64,000 nt of DNA from Polyodon spathula (GCF_017654505.1 NC_054543.1:26538747-26602746); one strand, 5' to 3'. Shown: positions 49,271 through 63,015, counted from the first letter of the stretch. Made by a program: numbers and translations. Notes: a model not told the origin generated them from the letters alone.

Positions 49271-49924
49271 CTAGTTGTGGGCATCGCGCCTGCAGGTGTC
49301 CAAGCTGATTGCAATGCAAGCACTAATGGCAGTCCTGTATGGCCGTGCTTGATAACACCTGATGGGGGCTGCTCCCAGGTTGGTGCTCGCTGTTGCTGTG
49401 CGGTCCTGGGCAGCAACACGGGTGGTCTCAAGCATCTGCTCCAGGTGGCGGCCCTCAGTGATAAACTCTTTTAGTGACAGAAACAGGTGTTCCCTCTCCA
49501 ATAGCCTCAAACACGTAATAGAACGCTTCCCAACTACTCGTGCCATCGAATTTAACCACTTTCACCCAGGGAAGCCCATGGGAACTTCCAAGCTGTAGAT
49601 ATGGATCTATGACAGCACTGCCTTCCCCTTAATGGGCTCATTAGGGGCTGCGCCGGCATCAGTACCCTTGGCCTTGGCTTCTGGGCCGAGCATGGAATGG
49701 CTCATGGTTGTTTCCATGGCTGGCAGCCTCCCGGGCTCGCACCAGGTCTGCTGCCATTGTTGACAATCGCCTTCTGCACCTGCCTCCTCTCTGAACCGTT
49801 TGTTCCGCATGTCAAGCCAGGCCGGCTCGCACTTCACTGTGTCTTTTTCGGGTGCTCCCGTCACTTCCACCGGTCCTCGGTGCGATCGTATCCCCATCCA
49901 ACTCCATAAGGCCACTTCTGACAC
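49271..49924 (-). pseudogene. Gypsy gag-like remnant
   Basis: Two - strand frames (49924-49607 and 49546-49271) start directly after the primer-binding site, where gag is expected. The first reads PAWLDMRNKRFREEAG and CEPGRLPAMETTMS, and ends at a stop; no zinc knuckle or capsid motif is clear. The assignment rests on position more than on sequence. Confidence 0.45.
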
Positions 49925-50011
49925 CAGTGTAATGTTTTCGGGTTCCAGCCTTATGAACTCAGATGGAGGCAGGGATTGTAGTGAACATAGTGAATAAAAT
50001 CTCTCACATAC

Positions 50012-50421
50012 TGTGGCAGAGCAAAGCTCTGCCCTTTAAATTGGCAGGGATGGGGTTAACTTCCCCTGCCTGCCTGGGTTTATTATGTTCAGGTGGCTGG
50101 GGTTGATTAGTTGATTAGGTTGATTAACGATCAATCAGCGCCCAGCCACCTGATATAAAAGGAGGCCTCTGCTTCTCATTTGGAGAGAGGGAGCTGAGGA
50201 AGCAGGTTGGTTTTTTTGGTTGTTTGGAAAACTTGAATCCAGTGAAGGCATTGCCCAGCCTGGAAACTGTTATTTTTGTAAGTTTTGCTTTTTATCTTTT
50301 TGGTGTTTAAATTGCTTTGTTTTGGCCCTTGTGCCCTTTCATTTTGTGTTTATAATAAAATAGTTATTTTTTTGAACTGCAGTCTGTCTCTGGGCCTCTA
50401 TCCACTTGCCAGCCTGCCACA
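50012..50421 (+). mobile_element. Solo LTR (410 bases), TSD CATAC
   Basis: It begins TGTGGCAGAGCAAAGC and ends CCAGCCTGCCACA. CATAC lies on both sides (50007-50011 and 50422-50426). It contains a TATA-like GATATAAAAGGAGG at about 50152 and AATAAAATAG at about 50354, the promoter and polyadenylation elements expected in an LTR. No internal region is present. Confidence 0.93.
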
Positions 50422-50496
50422 CATACATTTACAGTTTTTGATGTATTTTAAATATAAATCATTACGCTGAAATAGCACTAATATGTTTTGAGTAGT

Positions 50497-51221
50497 TGTG
50501 ACGGAAAGATGAGTTCTGGTGATGAATCTTCCTCCCAACCTGTGAGGGCGCTAAAGAACGGGAGGAGAAGTATCTGGAAGGGCTGGCCTGACAGTTCGTT
50601 TCCGGGTCAGGGAAGTGGGTCAGCCTGGAGGGAAGCGCGACTCTGTTGTAAGACCGTATTGATTTGAGAGGTAAACGAGAGGCAGCTGCAAGTAATAAGG
50701 CAGCTGCAACCGTTTATCTCGATATCATGCGGGATTACATATAGGGGCCAGGGTAACGCTGGTCTTCTCCTTCGTTTGGGTTAAACGCTTGGAGAGAGAA
50801 GGATCGAGAGAGGAGCTCTCGTTGTAAAGAGGAATTGCGTGTTGTGTTTGTTTTGTAATTGTCTGCGTTTTGCACCACCAGACAGTTAACTCACCTATCC
50901 GGAGCTGTCGACCAGGGTCAGCACAATCTGGATCACCACTGCACGGAACCGTCACGAAATACAGTGTCTTCACCCACCACAAGTACGTCTGCACTCACCC
51001 AGGACTGGTGACCGTGTGTTCGTTTTGTTCGGGACTGTGTCCTATTATTGCTATCCCCGTGCTTTACACATTGTTGTGTATAGCCGGGGATTTATTATTT
51101 AATGGTCACCAGACCTGGATTATAAATAAAAGCACCTTTTCACTGGAAACTGTTGTCTGCCTGTCACTCCTGCATCGCATCACCGCTATACCTGTTCCCC
51201 TCCACTAGCCACTTTGCCACA
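50497..51221 (+). mobile_element. Solo LTR (725 bases), TSD GTAGT
   Basis: It begins TGTGACGGAAAGATGAG and ends CCACTTTGCCACA. GTAGT lies on both sides (50492-50496 and 51222-51226). ATTATAAATAAAAGC near 51117 holds an AATAAA signal. It is a different LTR family from its neighbour at 50012. Confidence 0.92.
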
Positions 51222-51236
51222 GTAGTCTACGCATTA

Positions 51237-51418
51237 TTTCCAACCCTGGACCTGGAAATCCCCTTTCCAGCAGGTTTTATAGGTGTCATTACATCATCAG
51301 TAAAGATCTGGAACACCTGTTAATCTTGACTAATTCAGCCAATAATTGGTTCAATAACTGAGAGATTGGTTGAGACAAAAACCAGCAGCCACAGCAGCTC
51401 TCCAGGACCAGGGTTGGA
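51237..51418. mobile_element. Short TIR element (MITE), CCAACCCTGG-type
   Basis: The left end TCCAACCCTGGACCTGG and right end CCAGGACCAGGGTTGGA are near-perfect inverted repeats around about 150 bases without coding capacity. The sequence matches a non-autonomous DNA element common in fish. The superfamily (possibly hAT) is not certain. Confidence 0.72.
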
Positions 51419-52309
51419 TACCCCTGCATTACATTATGTAAAAATATAAATCTGTACAGTAGGCCTATACAGTATACAGTACAGTAGTAAAATCAAACGA
51501 ATACCTAGTGCACTTTTTCTGGACTTTAGCCTACTGGTTCAAAAAGTAAATCATGCTGCTGTATTGTATACATTGGTGTACAATGCGAATGAAAAAGATT
51601 ATTTAAAATTGAAACTAAATGATTTTAGTTTTGTTTTTAGTTTTTTTTATTTTAATTATTATTTTAACTTGGTCTATTTAGTAGCCTAGACAATTAACAC
51701 ACAATAGATCATGGTCCTATACAGAGGCTCAGAATGAGCTGGAGGGGTTAGTGGCACATTTATGCAGGCCATTGTTCCCAACACGTTGGGGAAACCAGAA
51801 ATGCCATAGAAATTTGTTTTCAAGGATTGTAAGTATACCCTGCTTTTAGGGAAAAATAGGTATTTGGGGAAAAATGGATAAAGAAATGCTATGGCAACAG
51901 CTGCCACACTCGCCTGAAAGATAATTTAGGGTGAGCTAAAGCTGGTAGCTAAAGTACATCTCATTATAATATTTAAGAGCCATTTTTGCCAATTTGTGAA
52001 GGAACGTCCATAATTCCATATTCATCTAAGGCTGAACTGCAAAGAAAATCTGCTGCCGCAAACATTCCTCAAAAAGTTGCTAATACGATTGTGCTTGTTT
52101 GGTACATTTTAACCTTTAGTACATCAACCCTTCAGTCTTGTAACATTATCATGAAATTACCAATAACTTATTACTTATATTACTTTGTCATTAATATTAC
52201 CAGTAGGATCTATATAATAGATAACAGCATGAGACTTTTTGCACCTTACCGTAGTACAGTAAGTTACTCAAAAAGTATTGGGTAGTAAGGTAGACCCACA
52301 TCCAAATAA
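51419..52309. other. Unassigned AT-rich sequence
   Basis: No gene, RNA or repeat end was recognised between the MITE and the CR1 5' leader. Confidence 0.35.
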
Positions 52310-52311
52310 TG

Positions 52312-52662
52312 GAGTGGAAGTGATATAGTGGGAGAAGTACAGGCATGGAAAATGCAGAGCAGTTTAGAAGCAGTAAGGAGAAATTACATCTTTAATTGCT
52401 TTAATCAGAAAACACAGGACATTGGAGAAACACTGCAGCTCAAAGTCAAACAGCCGCGTGTGTTTTTCTATAGCAAACAAGCTGAAACTCGGAGCAGCTA
52501 ATTCAAATTCAGCGCCGTTCTGAGACATGGGGGAGGTTAGGAGCCAACAGCACAGCAGAACAAAGCTGCTATAAACGAGGCAGTCTTCCCAGCGACAGCG
52601 AGTGGAAGCGACAGCGTGGGAGAAGTACAGGCGTGGAACAGTGCAGAGCAGTTTAGAAGCAG
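52312..52662 (+). repeat. CR1 5' leader with a directly repeated ~63-base block
   Basis: GAGTGGAAG, GTGGGAGAAGTACAGGC and GCAGAGCAGTTTAGAAGCAG occur at 52312-52375 and again at 52597-52661. The spacing is about 285 bases. The intervening part is moderately CpG-containing and has no open frame. This looks like a two-monomer promoter or leader. Confidence 0.75.
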
Positions 52663-52674
52663 GTTGAAAGCAGG

Positions 52675-53514
52675 TTGACAGCTGCAGAAGAAACTAAACT
52701 TAAAAAAAAAAACATCAACGTGCTCTTCAAGCCAGTAATCTGTGAAACCTGCATGATGTGGGAAATCCGAGAAAACCCAACAGAGCTAAACCAAGTGTGT
52801 GTAAAGTGCAGCGCGATTCAGGACTTGTATAAACTAGTAAGTATGCTAGAAATGAAGCTGGAAGAAATGAGACAGCAACAGGATCTTGAGGAGCTGGCAC
52901 ACTCACAATTCATGGAAGTCTGCACCACCCCTAACAGACTGAAAGCCACCAGGGAGATAGAAGGTCAGAACAGCTGGGTTCAGGCAGGCAGAAGCAGAAA
53001 AAAAAAGAAACTTCATCAAACACAACCACCAGAAATCAAAACAACCAACAAATTTGAGTCACTTCAAAATTTTGATGAGCAAAACCAACAACAAGAGAAC
53101 GAAAGGAACAACATCCAGGACCCTAATGACAGTGGTGACCAGACAGCAAAAAGAAGGGAGGTCATGATTGTTGGGGACTCCATATTGAGAAAAACAGCAA
53201 GTCCAATTCGCAGTTTGGACCCCCTTACTACAACAGTGTGCTGCCTTCCGGGAGCCTCGGTCAAGCACATCACTGAGAACGTGGACAGGCTCCTAGAACG
53301 AACAGGAGACGACCCGGTAGTAGTCGTCCACATCGGTACAAACAACATTGGAAGAGACAGACCAAAATCCCTGCAAAACAAATTCAGAGAGCTAGGAAGG
53401 AAATTAAAAGAGAAAACCAAAACTGTGGTATTTTCTGGTATACTACCGGCACCTTGCAAAGGACCATATGGACAGCTGGAAATAATTAATCAAAACGCAT
53501 GGCTGAAGACGTGA
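52675..53514 (+). pseudogene. CR1 ORF1: zinc motif plus SGNH-esterase domain
   Basis: The N-terminus has CETCMMW and, 26 residues on, CVKC, a C2-C2 zinc-binding pattern, followed by a helical stretch LVSMLEMKLEEMRQQQDLEEL. The esterase domain starts at about residue 160: IVGDSILR (nucleophile serine), HIGTNNIG, and, after the stop, QDGLHLN (Asp/His). The frame ends at TGA (53512-53514) where copy D has TGG, so one base change cuts off the C-terminal catalytic dyad. ORF1 of CR1 elements is thought to act as an RNA-binding or particle-forming partner of ORF2. Confidence 0.82.
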
Positions 53515-53744
53515 TGCACACGAGAAGGCTTCACCTATCTTGATCATTGGACCACATTCTACAATGAGGACTATCTGTATAGACAGGATGGACTGCATTT
53601 AAATAACAAGGGAACCAGTCTACTCGGAGAAAAGATCCTCGAGCAGGTTCAGAAGCATTTAAACTAGAAAGGAAGGGGGGAGAAATCAACAAAAAAGAGA
53701 AGGGAGACCACATCAAAACAAGGACAACAACTCAGGTAAGACAA

Positions 53745-54650
53745 CCATTACATGTATTTATCTAAACGCTAGAAGTATCAGAAACAAAATTTTAGAACTT
53801 GAAGCTACTGCACTAACAAGTAACTATGATGTGATAGGTGTTACAGAAACTTGGTTGTCTGAGAGTGATGGGGACGAATATAATATTTGTGGGTATACAC
53901 TGTATAGGAAAGACAGACAGGACAGAAGAGGAGGAGGGGTAGCGCTATACATAAGAAACAGTCTTGAAGCCCAGGTGTTAAACCTGGACAAAGAAAATAA
54001 AGCCGAATCAATATGGGTCAGAATAATGGACAAAAATTCAAAGGGCATAATAATAGGAGAATGTTATAGACCTGCCAGATTCAGACGGTGAGCACAATAA
54101 TCTGTTATACAATGACATTAGAAATGCGTGTAGCAAAGGAGAAGCCATACTAATGGGGGATTTCAATTTCCCCCATGTAAAATGGAAAAACCCAATGGGG
54201 AGAACAACAGATGAAATTGAAATGGTGGAAATGACAAATGACTGCTTCCTAACACAATTTGTCAAGGCACCGACTAGAGGGGAGGCATGCCTTGATTTAG
54301 TCTTTTCAAATAACACGACAGAACAACTAAAGCAGAGGTCAGAGAACCACTAGCAAACTCAGACCACAACATGGTCTCATTTGAAGTGCTTTTTAAAACC
54401 CCAAAAGTAATGACTAAAGCTAAGGTTTACAATTTTAGAAAAGCAAACTATGAAGGTATGAAACAGAGACTAACAGAAGTAGATTGGCGTCAAATAGAGA
54501 ACACATCCACACAAAAAGGATGGCTGTTCTTCAAAAATGTAGTACTAGAGGCGCAATACAATTACATCCCTAAAGTAGACAAATCTAAATGTAAAAAGAA
54601 ATTGCCAAAATGGTTTAATAGATCAATTTTAAAAAATGTTTAACGACAAA
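53745..54650 (+). pseudogene. CR1 ORF2 endonuclease domain (copy I), frameshifted
   Basis: APE-type endonuclease blocks are YLNARSIRNK, VIGVTETWL (metal-binding glutamate), LMGDFNFP (catalytic D and N) and LANSDHNMVSFEV (catalytic D and H). They fall in frames 53831-54091, 54153-54353 and 54371-54643. It would nick the target to prime reverse transcription, but the frame changes prevent this. Confidence 0.85.
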
Positions 54651-54809
54651 AGGCACTTTACAGATCTTTAAAAAGGGAACAAAAAGAAATTACACAGAAA
54701 GAGTACACAGAACTGCAAACGCAAGTCAAAAAAGAAGTTAGAAAGGCCAAGAGAAATAGAAATGAACATTGCTAAGGGAGCTAAAAAAATTGCTAAGGGA
54801 GCTAAAAAC

Positions 54810-55170
54810 TTCTTGAACAAAGAAGACTACGTGGCGACCTAATTCAAGCATTCAAAATTCTAAAAGGTATTGACAGTGTCGACCCAAGGGACTTTTTCAG
54901 CCTGAAAAAAGAAACAAGGACCAGGGGTCACAAATGGAGTTTAGAAAAAGGGGCATTCAGAACAGAAAATAGGAGACACTTTTTTACACAGAGAATTGTG
55001 AGGGTCTGGAATCAACTCCCCAGTAATGTTGTTGAAGCTGACACCCTGGGATCCTTCAAGAAGCTGCTTGATGAGATTTTGGGATCAATAAGCTACTAAC
55101 AACCAAACGAGCAAGATGGGCCGAATGGCCTCCTCTCGTTTGTAAACTTTCTTATGTTCTTATGTTCTTA
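54810..55170 (+). mobile_element. CR1 LINE, copy J, nested within copy I
   Basis: A 361-base 3' end of the SLEKGAFRTEN / DTLGSF subfamily, from LEQRRLRGDL to the tail. It splits the host copy between GCTAAAAAC and ATTCCAAAATG, which are nearly adjacent in copy D. A 21-base tandem duplication (ATTGCTAAGGGAGCTAAAAA twice, 54767-54808) lies directly upstream. Confidence 0.9.
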
Positions 55171-55945
55171 ATTCCAAAATGTTTTTCCAATATTACAACA
55201 ACAAGAGAACATTCAAAGAGAAGCTTAAATGTCTAAGAGATACAAATGGCAAAATCGTAGATGAAGAAAAAAATAGCAACTATATTAAATGATACTTTTC
55301 ACAAGTTTTTCCAAAGTAGATACAGACAACATGCTCCACATGTCATCCAGTTTTAAATAACTTTAGCATAACTGAGGCAGAAGTGTTAAAGGGACTAGGA
55401 GCTCTTAAAATAAACAAATCCCCTGGGCTGGATGAGATCCTCCCAAAGAAGTGAAAGAAGTTGTTTACAAACCGCTAACCAAGATCATCCAACATTCTAT
55501 TGACACAGGGGTGGTATTGGAAAATTGCAAATGTAATACGATCCACAAAAAGTGAAACAAAACTGAACCAGGTAACTACAGACCAGTAAGCCTGACTTCT
55601 ATTATATGCAAACTTATGGAAACTATAATAAGATCCAAAATGGAAAATTACCTATATGGTAACAGGGACCTGGGAGACAGTCAACATGGTTTTAGGAAAG
55701 GGAGATCGTGTCTAACTAACCTGCTTGATTTTTTTGAGGATACAAGATCGATAATGGATAATTGCAAAGCATATGACATGGTTTATTTAGATTTCCAGAA
55801 AGCTTTTGACAAAGTCCCGCATAAAAGATTAATTCTCAAACTGAACACAGTAGGGATTCAAGGAAACACATGTACATGGATTAGGGAGTAGTTAACATGT
55901 AAAAAACAGAAAGTACTGATTAGAGAAGAAACCTCAGAATGGATT

Positions 55946-56854
55946 GTGGTAACCAGTGGAGTACCACAGGGATCAGTATTAGGTTCTTTGCTATTCCTAT
56001 TCTACATTAATGATTTAGATTCTGGTATAGTAAGCAAACTTGTTAAATTTGCAGACAACACAAAAATAGGAGGAGTGGCAAACACTGTTGCAGCAGCAAA
56101 GGTCATTCAAAATGATCTAGACAAGATTCAGAACTGGGCAGACACATGGCAAATGACATTTAATAGAGAAAAGTGTAAGGTACTGCAAGCAGAAAATAAA
56201 AATGTGCATTAGAAATATCATATGGGAGATACTGAAATTGGAGAAGGAATCTATGAAAAAGACCTAGGGGTTTTTGTTGACTCAGAAATGTCTTCATCTA
56301 GACAATGTGGGGAAGCTGTAAAAATGGCCAACAAGATGCTTGGATACATTATGAAAAGTGTTGAATTTAAATCAAGGGAAGTAATGTTAAAACTGTACAA
56401 TGCACTAGTAAGACCTCATCTTGAATATTGTGTGCAGTTCTGGTCACCTCGCTATAAAAAAGATATTGCTGCTCTAGCAAGAGTGCAAAGAAGAGTGACC
56501 AGAATTATTCCGGGCTTAAAAGGCATGTCATATGCAAACAGGCTAAAAGAATTGAATCTGTTCAGTCTTGAACAAAGAAGACTATGCGGCGACCTAATTC
56601 AAGCATTCAAAATTCTAAAAGGTATTGACAATGTCGACCCAAGGGACTTTTTCAGCCTGAAAAAAGAAACAAGGACCAGGGGTCACAAATGGATATTAGA
56701 CAAAGGGGCATTCAGAACAGAAAATAGGAGGCAATTTTTTACACAGAGAATTGTGAGGGTCTGGAATCAACTCCCCAGTAATGTTGTTGAAGCTGACAGC
56801 CTGGCATCCTTCAAGAACCTGCTTGATGAGATTTTGGGATCAATAAGCTACTAA
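55946..56854 (+). pseudogene. CR1 RT motif B to C-terminus (copy I)
   Basis: VTSGVPQGSVLG is followed by KFADNTKIGG, where asparagine replaces the second aspartate of the catalytic FADD. A stop at 56212 separates it from the C-terminal frame 56222-56854 (LDKGAFRTENRRQFF and DSLASF subfamily marks). Even with an open frame the polymerase site would be damaged. Confidence 0.85.
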
Positions 56855-56925
56855 CAACCAAACGAGCAAGATGGGCCGAATGGCCTCCTCTCGTTTTTAA
56901 ACTTTCTTATGTTCTTATGTTCTTA

Positions 56926-58337
56926 TTTAACTCCAGGCTTGTGCCTGTTGAGGTTTTTTCTCTCTTACGTTTGTTCGTCTGATTGGGTTCGCAAGGATCA
57001 TTAGGTTCATCACTAGTTGTGTCCATGCAAGTCCTCCTTACATCTATGACAGGTGTGCTGATATCCTGAGAACTGTGGTTTGCTTCCTGTCACTGGATTT
57101 CATTTGACTGACTTGACTGACTTTGTAAGAAGTATTGATCAATGCGAGGCCCTTGACCCTTCTCCCTCAAACATTTCATTCTCCCTTGATGAATCAAACC
57201 CCTGACCATTGTTGCCTTGCTCCAGCCACAGACACAAGCCTGGAGTTCCATGTTAATTGCAGATATTGAACTAGTCTTTTGTGAAGTACCCTGCATTCTC
57301 ATATCTGTTTCCGTTCCTAAGTCGTTAACCGTGTTATCCAATGTTGAGTCATCTTCCGTCCCCACTCTTGCAGACTCTAGGGTTATTTTTCTCTTTAATT
57401 TCTTAGAAGCCTTGGGCAGGTATCTCCAGCATCCTTTTCACCTTTGAAAACATAGAGTTGGATACTGCCGACCAGGGTACCAACTTACTCCGACCAGACT
57501 ACCACTTTCCTCCGTTGCCTAGAGAACCGACTTTTCTTGTTCCCAAACTTTTCTTATGTTCTTTTGCTCTATGTTCAGCATAATACAAACTTGGAAGCTA
57601 CATTTGTTAATCATGTATCTTAATTTGACCTCACAAAATATCTATTCTTATAAAGCAAACTGATGTATAATGAACCTCCATATTGCTATTTATTATTCTT
57701 TTGTATATTCTTATAGTGGCCACTACCTAAACAAGATTTATAAAGAGGTCTATAAATCCTAGATCTGTTATAAACAAAATAAGAGTTACGATTTCGTTCC
57801 TAAACCACAATGCCATTATCCATACCGCCCACAGTCTGTTGAAGAGTTGGTCAACTGATACAATGAAACATTTTTTATATTACTTTGTGTAAGTAAAATG
57901 TTTATTTCAAGTGTAGCACTTACAACAACTGATACTTCAGATAATATGCGGTAATATTTGGACTGGAATATGAATGTCATGATGATAAAGTTGAAACAAA
58001 ACCCTTACTGACTAGTATTGGGTCTTTAAGATCTTGCATCATGCTATACCATAGTGTTACAGTTGTTAAATAAAAAAAATCTCAAGAAATTATTATTTTA
58101 TTTTTATTTATTTTATTTTTTATTATTATTATCAAAAATATTCTCCAGACATTACTATAGCAGTGGCATCAGTGAATATTTGTAATACATTTATAGTTAT
58201 GTTACAATCTACAAGGAATGAATACTAAGATACTGAAGAATAACACACCAAGCCCACAGTCCACAAATACTTTCTTGTTGACAGTTTTACTATGAATGCC
58301 AGTGCATGGAGAGCAAGTCTGGATACTGGTCTTCATC
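56926..58337. other. Mostly unassigned; zinc-finger-like remnant on the - strand near 57190-57250
   Basis: The - strand frame 57365-57090 reads CVCGWSKATMVRGL, then HQGRMKCLREKGQGPRIDQYF, a C-x-C ... H ... C pattern like the N-terminal zinc finger of some fish LINE proteins. I cannot name the family, and no RT is near. The last part (about 58140-58337) should be the 3' UTR of the tubulin gene. Confidence 0.4.
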
Positions 58338-61170
<2,833 letters not shown>

Positions 61171-61329
61171 CTACAACTTTGTGTTGTAAAGGATTCACTT
61201 TGATGACAATCACATTGAATTGTGTTAAAGAATCACACAGGCCCAGATTTATAAAAGGATTGTGCATGTTTTACAACCGGTTCTGAATTCTTGGATGGGA
61301 TTTACAAAACACACGCAATGGCATAAACA

Positions 61330-61720
61330 TGCAATTCACGAGGCATGAGCTGGGGGTAGAGATAGGGCAGAAGAAGCAGAAGGGAGCGGTTAGTAAGACA
61401 GAGTGCCAGCTAGAAAGGACCGGACCTAGGATAGAAGAGCAGGCGAGGCCCACTCTAGTAGCAGACCAGCGAAGCTGGACGTGGAAGCTAGGACAGAAAG
61501 TGGTCACTAACTGAGGGCGGCGATGCCGACGCGATCCCAGAGGCAAAGGACCCAGCAACCGAAGACAGGATACAGAAAGTGGTCACTGACTGAGGGCGGC
61601 GATGCCGACACGAGCTCAGGGCCGAAGGCCTAGCAACCGGAAACATATGAGGGTTATGACTTGTGAAGCCTCCCCTCAGAGGAAGATGGTTCCAGAAAAC
61701 TGGGACACGAAAGGAGATAG
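61330..61720. repeat. 79-base tandem duplication in a GC-richer block
   Basis: ACAGAAAGTGGTCACT, ACTGAGGGCGGCGATGCCGA and AGCAACCG occur twice (from about 61493 and 61572). This begins a purine-rich block, 61330-63030, unlike the flanking intron sequence and probably part of one mobile element. Confidence 0.7.
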
Positions 61721-62089
61721 AGAGGGAGAGGTACCCAGCATCTGAGACTTCTGTAAAGGGTCGCTTGTTAAACCTCCAATTGGCCAAGACTTCACGACTG
61801 ACTCTGACTCATATGGTGAGAACCCCCCTGAAGGTCAAGGGTTAGCTGAAGCCATGCCCTGAGGTCGGGGAAGTGAGATCACATGCCCCCCAAACGATGG
61901 AACCCCGGCACTCCACCAAATCACCCACACCATGAGACAAACAAAAGAGCACATGCCAGCGCATAACATAAACAAAAGACTAGAAGACAAACGGGACAAA
62001 GAGGAGAACGGTTAGTAAATTTAGTAGGATATGACTATGTGTATACCTGCTGCTCAGTGGAGAGGAAAAAAACCCTTGAAGCTAATTAG

Positions 62090-62401
62090 GGGAAAACCTC
62101 TAGTGGCTCCGGCAGACAGGTAGCCCCCACTTCAGGCATACTAGCAATTTTGGAATGGGCTGCAACTATGTCAGAGGGAGATGAATGAACATAAGAATCC
62201 ACTGCAGAACAGGACCGTGCCACATGGTCTTGATCAGCTCTGATTGATGCTGGCCCTTGCAGCGGAGGTGGCTGCACCGATACGGAAGGAATGGGGTAAA
62301 TAGCTGAGGAGGGAGGCCTGTCCTGGAGAGGAGGGTGGAGAGGTGGGTTGAGAACCAGAGACAAGGGATGATGGATCTGGAAGAATTGATGAATAGAGGG
62401 T

Positions 62402-62436
<35 letters not shown>

Positions 62437-62820
62437 GGTTTCCTGCATGAGAGATACCTTGACATTGCTGTAAAAGGGCAGAGAGCAGACTAGGTCCTTG
62501 AAAGCTGAGTGAATTGACCGCACTGGAGTTGGTCTGTCTTTGAAGTGCGCAGCCGAATAAGAAAATAGGAGTTGGAAATAGAAGAGAGGTCACAAACGAA
62601 TATCCACCGAAGGGAAGCAAGAAGCTGAGGGAACTGTGAATTCGGAGCTTCTGAGAAAGCCAAGAAGGTTGTGAGGCAGATGGTCTCCATGAGTAGATCC
62701 TTGTAGGGGGAGAAGCAGCCTTTCCGAAGAGTAGAGATGATTCTAGCATTTTTAGAAGGAGCAGCAACTATATCAGGGAAGGATGAATGAATGTAGGAAT
62801 CCACTGCAGAGGAGGACCAG
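62090..62820 (-). pseudogene. Tyrosine-recombinase-like remnant (Crypton/DIRS type) with internal duplication
   Basis: On the - strand (62804-62490) the frame reads IISTLRKGCFSPYKDLLMET, ICLTTFLAFSEAPN and, later, NSYFLIRLRTSKTDQ. This resembles the core of eukaryotic tyrosine recombinases (a helix with FLR.GE, then a strand ending in LK.SKTDQ). The FLR.GE catalytic arginine is not present here (FLAFSEAP). The segment DSYIHSSFPDIVAAPSK upstream recurs as DSYVHSSPSDIVAAHSK at about 62130-62200, showing a partial duplication. The assignment rests on pattern memory. Confidence 0.45.
62404..62433 (+). repeat. Poly(G) tract of 30 bases
   Basis: Thirty consecutive G, the second long G run of the window. 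It gives rise to the polyproline frames on the other strand, which I do not treat as genes. Confidence 0.95.
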
Positions 62821-62867
62821 TTCCCCCACCTTCGTGATCAGGCTGGGGGGGGGAAAGGGGAGAGTCG

Positions 62868-63015
62868 AGGGGAGGAGGCCTGCTCTGGAGGAGAGGGTGG
62901 AAAGGAGGGAGGTCTGCTCGGAAGAGAGGGTGGAGTTGAGGAGGGAGGCCTACTCACGAGGCGAGGGTGGACAGGAAGGAAGCCTGCTTGGGGGGAGGTC
63001 TGCTCAAGACGAGAC
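62868..63015 (+). repeat. GA-rich ~40-base minisatellite
   Basis: Units such as GGAGGCCTGCTC, GGAGAGGGTGGAAAGGAGG and GAGGTCTGCTCGGAAGAG repeat about four times. A related unit lies at 62300-62345 (GGAGGCCTGTCCTGGAGAGG). Confidence 0.72.

Larger units (their letters stand above)
45513..49997 (-). mobile_element. Degenerate Gypsy (Ty3-type) LTR retrotransposon
   Basis: Related sequence at both ends (45513-45580 and 49927-49990, sharing GTTTTC, GGTTC, GATGGAGGCAG and GATTGTAGTGAA) marks LTR remnants. On the - strand the right LTR ends CATTACA and is followed at 49926-49911 by TGGTGTCAGAAGTGG, a primer-binding site used by many fish Gypsy elements. Then come a gag-like frame, a minisatellite, an inverted pol piece, integrase, a post-integrase region and the left LTR with CR1 inserted at 45848-47250. 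Protease and most of RT are missing. The element is dead. Confidence 0.75.
52310..56925 (+). mobile_element. CR1 LINE, nearly full-length copy I
   Basis: About 4.25 kb after removing the nested copy at 54810-55170. It has a 5' leader with a repeated block, complete ORF1 (52675-53514 and its continuation past a stop), ORF2 endonuclease (53745-54650), RT (55360-56210), C-terminal region (56222-56854) and the TTCTTATG tail. Breaks include the ORF1 TGA, endonuclease frameshifts near 54070 and 54340, indels at 55300-55560, and stops at 55889 and 56212. It is inactive but is the best guide to the family's full structure here. Confidence 0.92.

Noticed and set aside
62086..62523. Polyproline frames on the - strand
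   Set aside because: The proline run comes from the 30-base G tract. Only the short segments resembling a recombinase were kept, as a separate low-confidence call.
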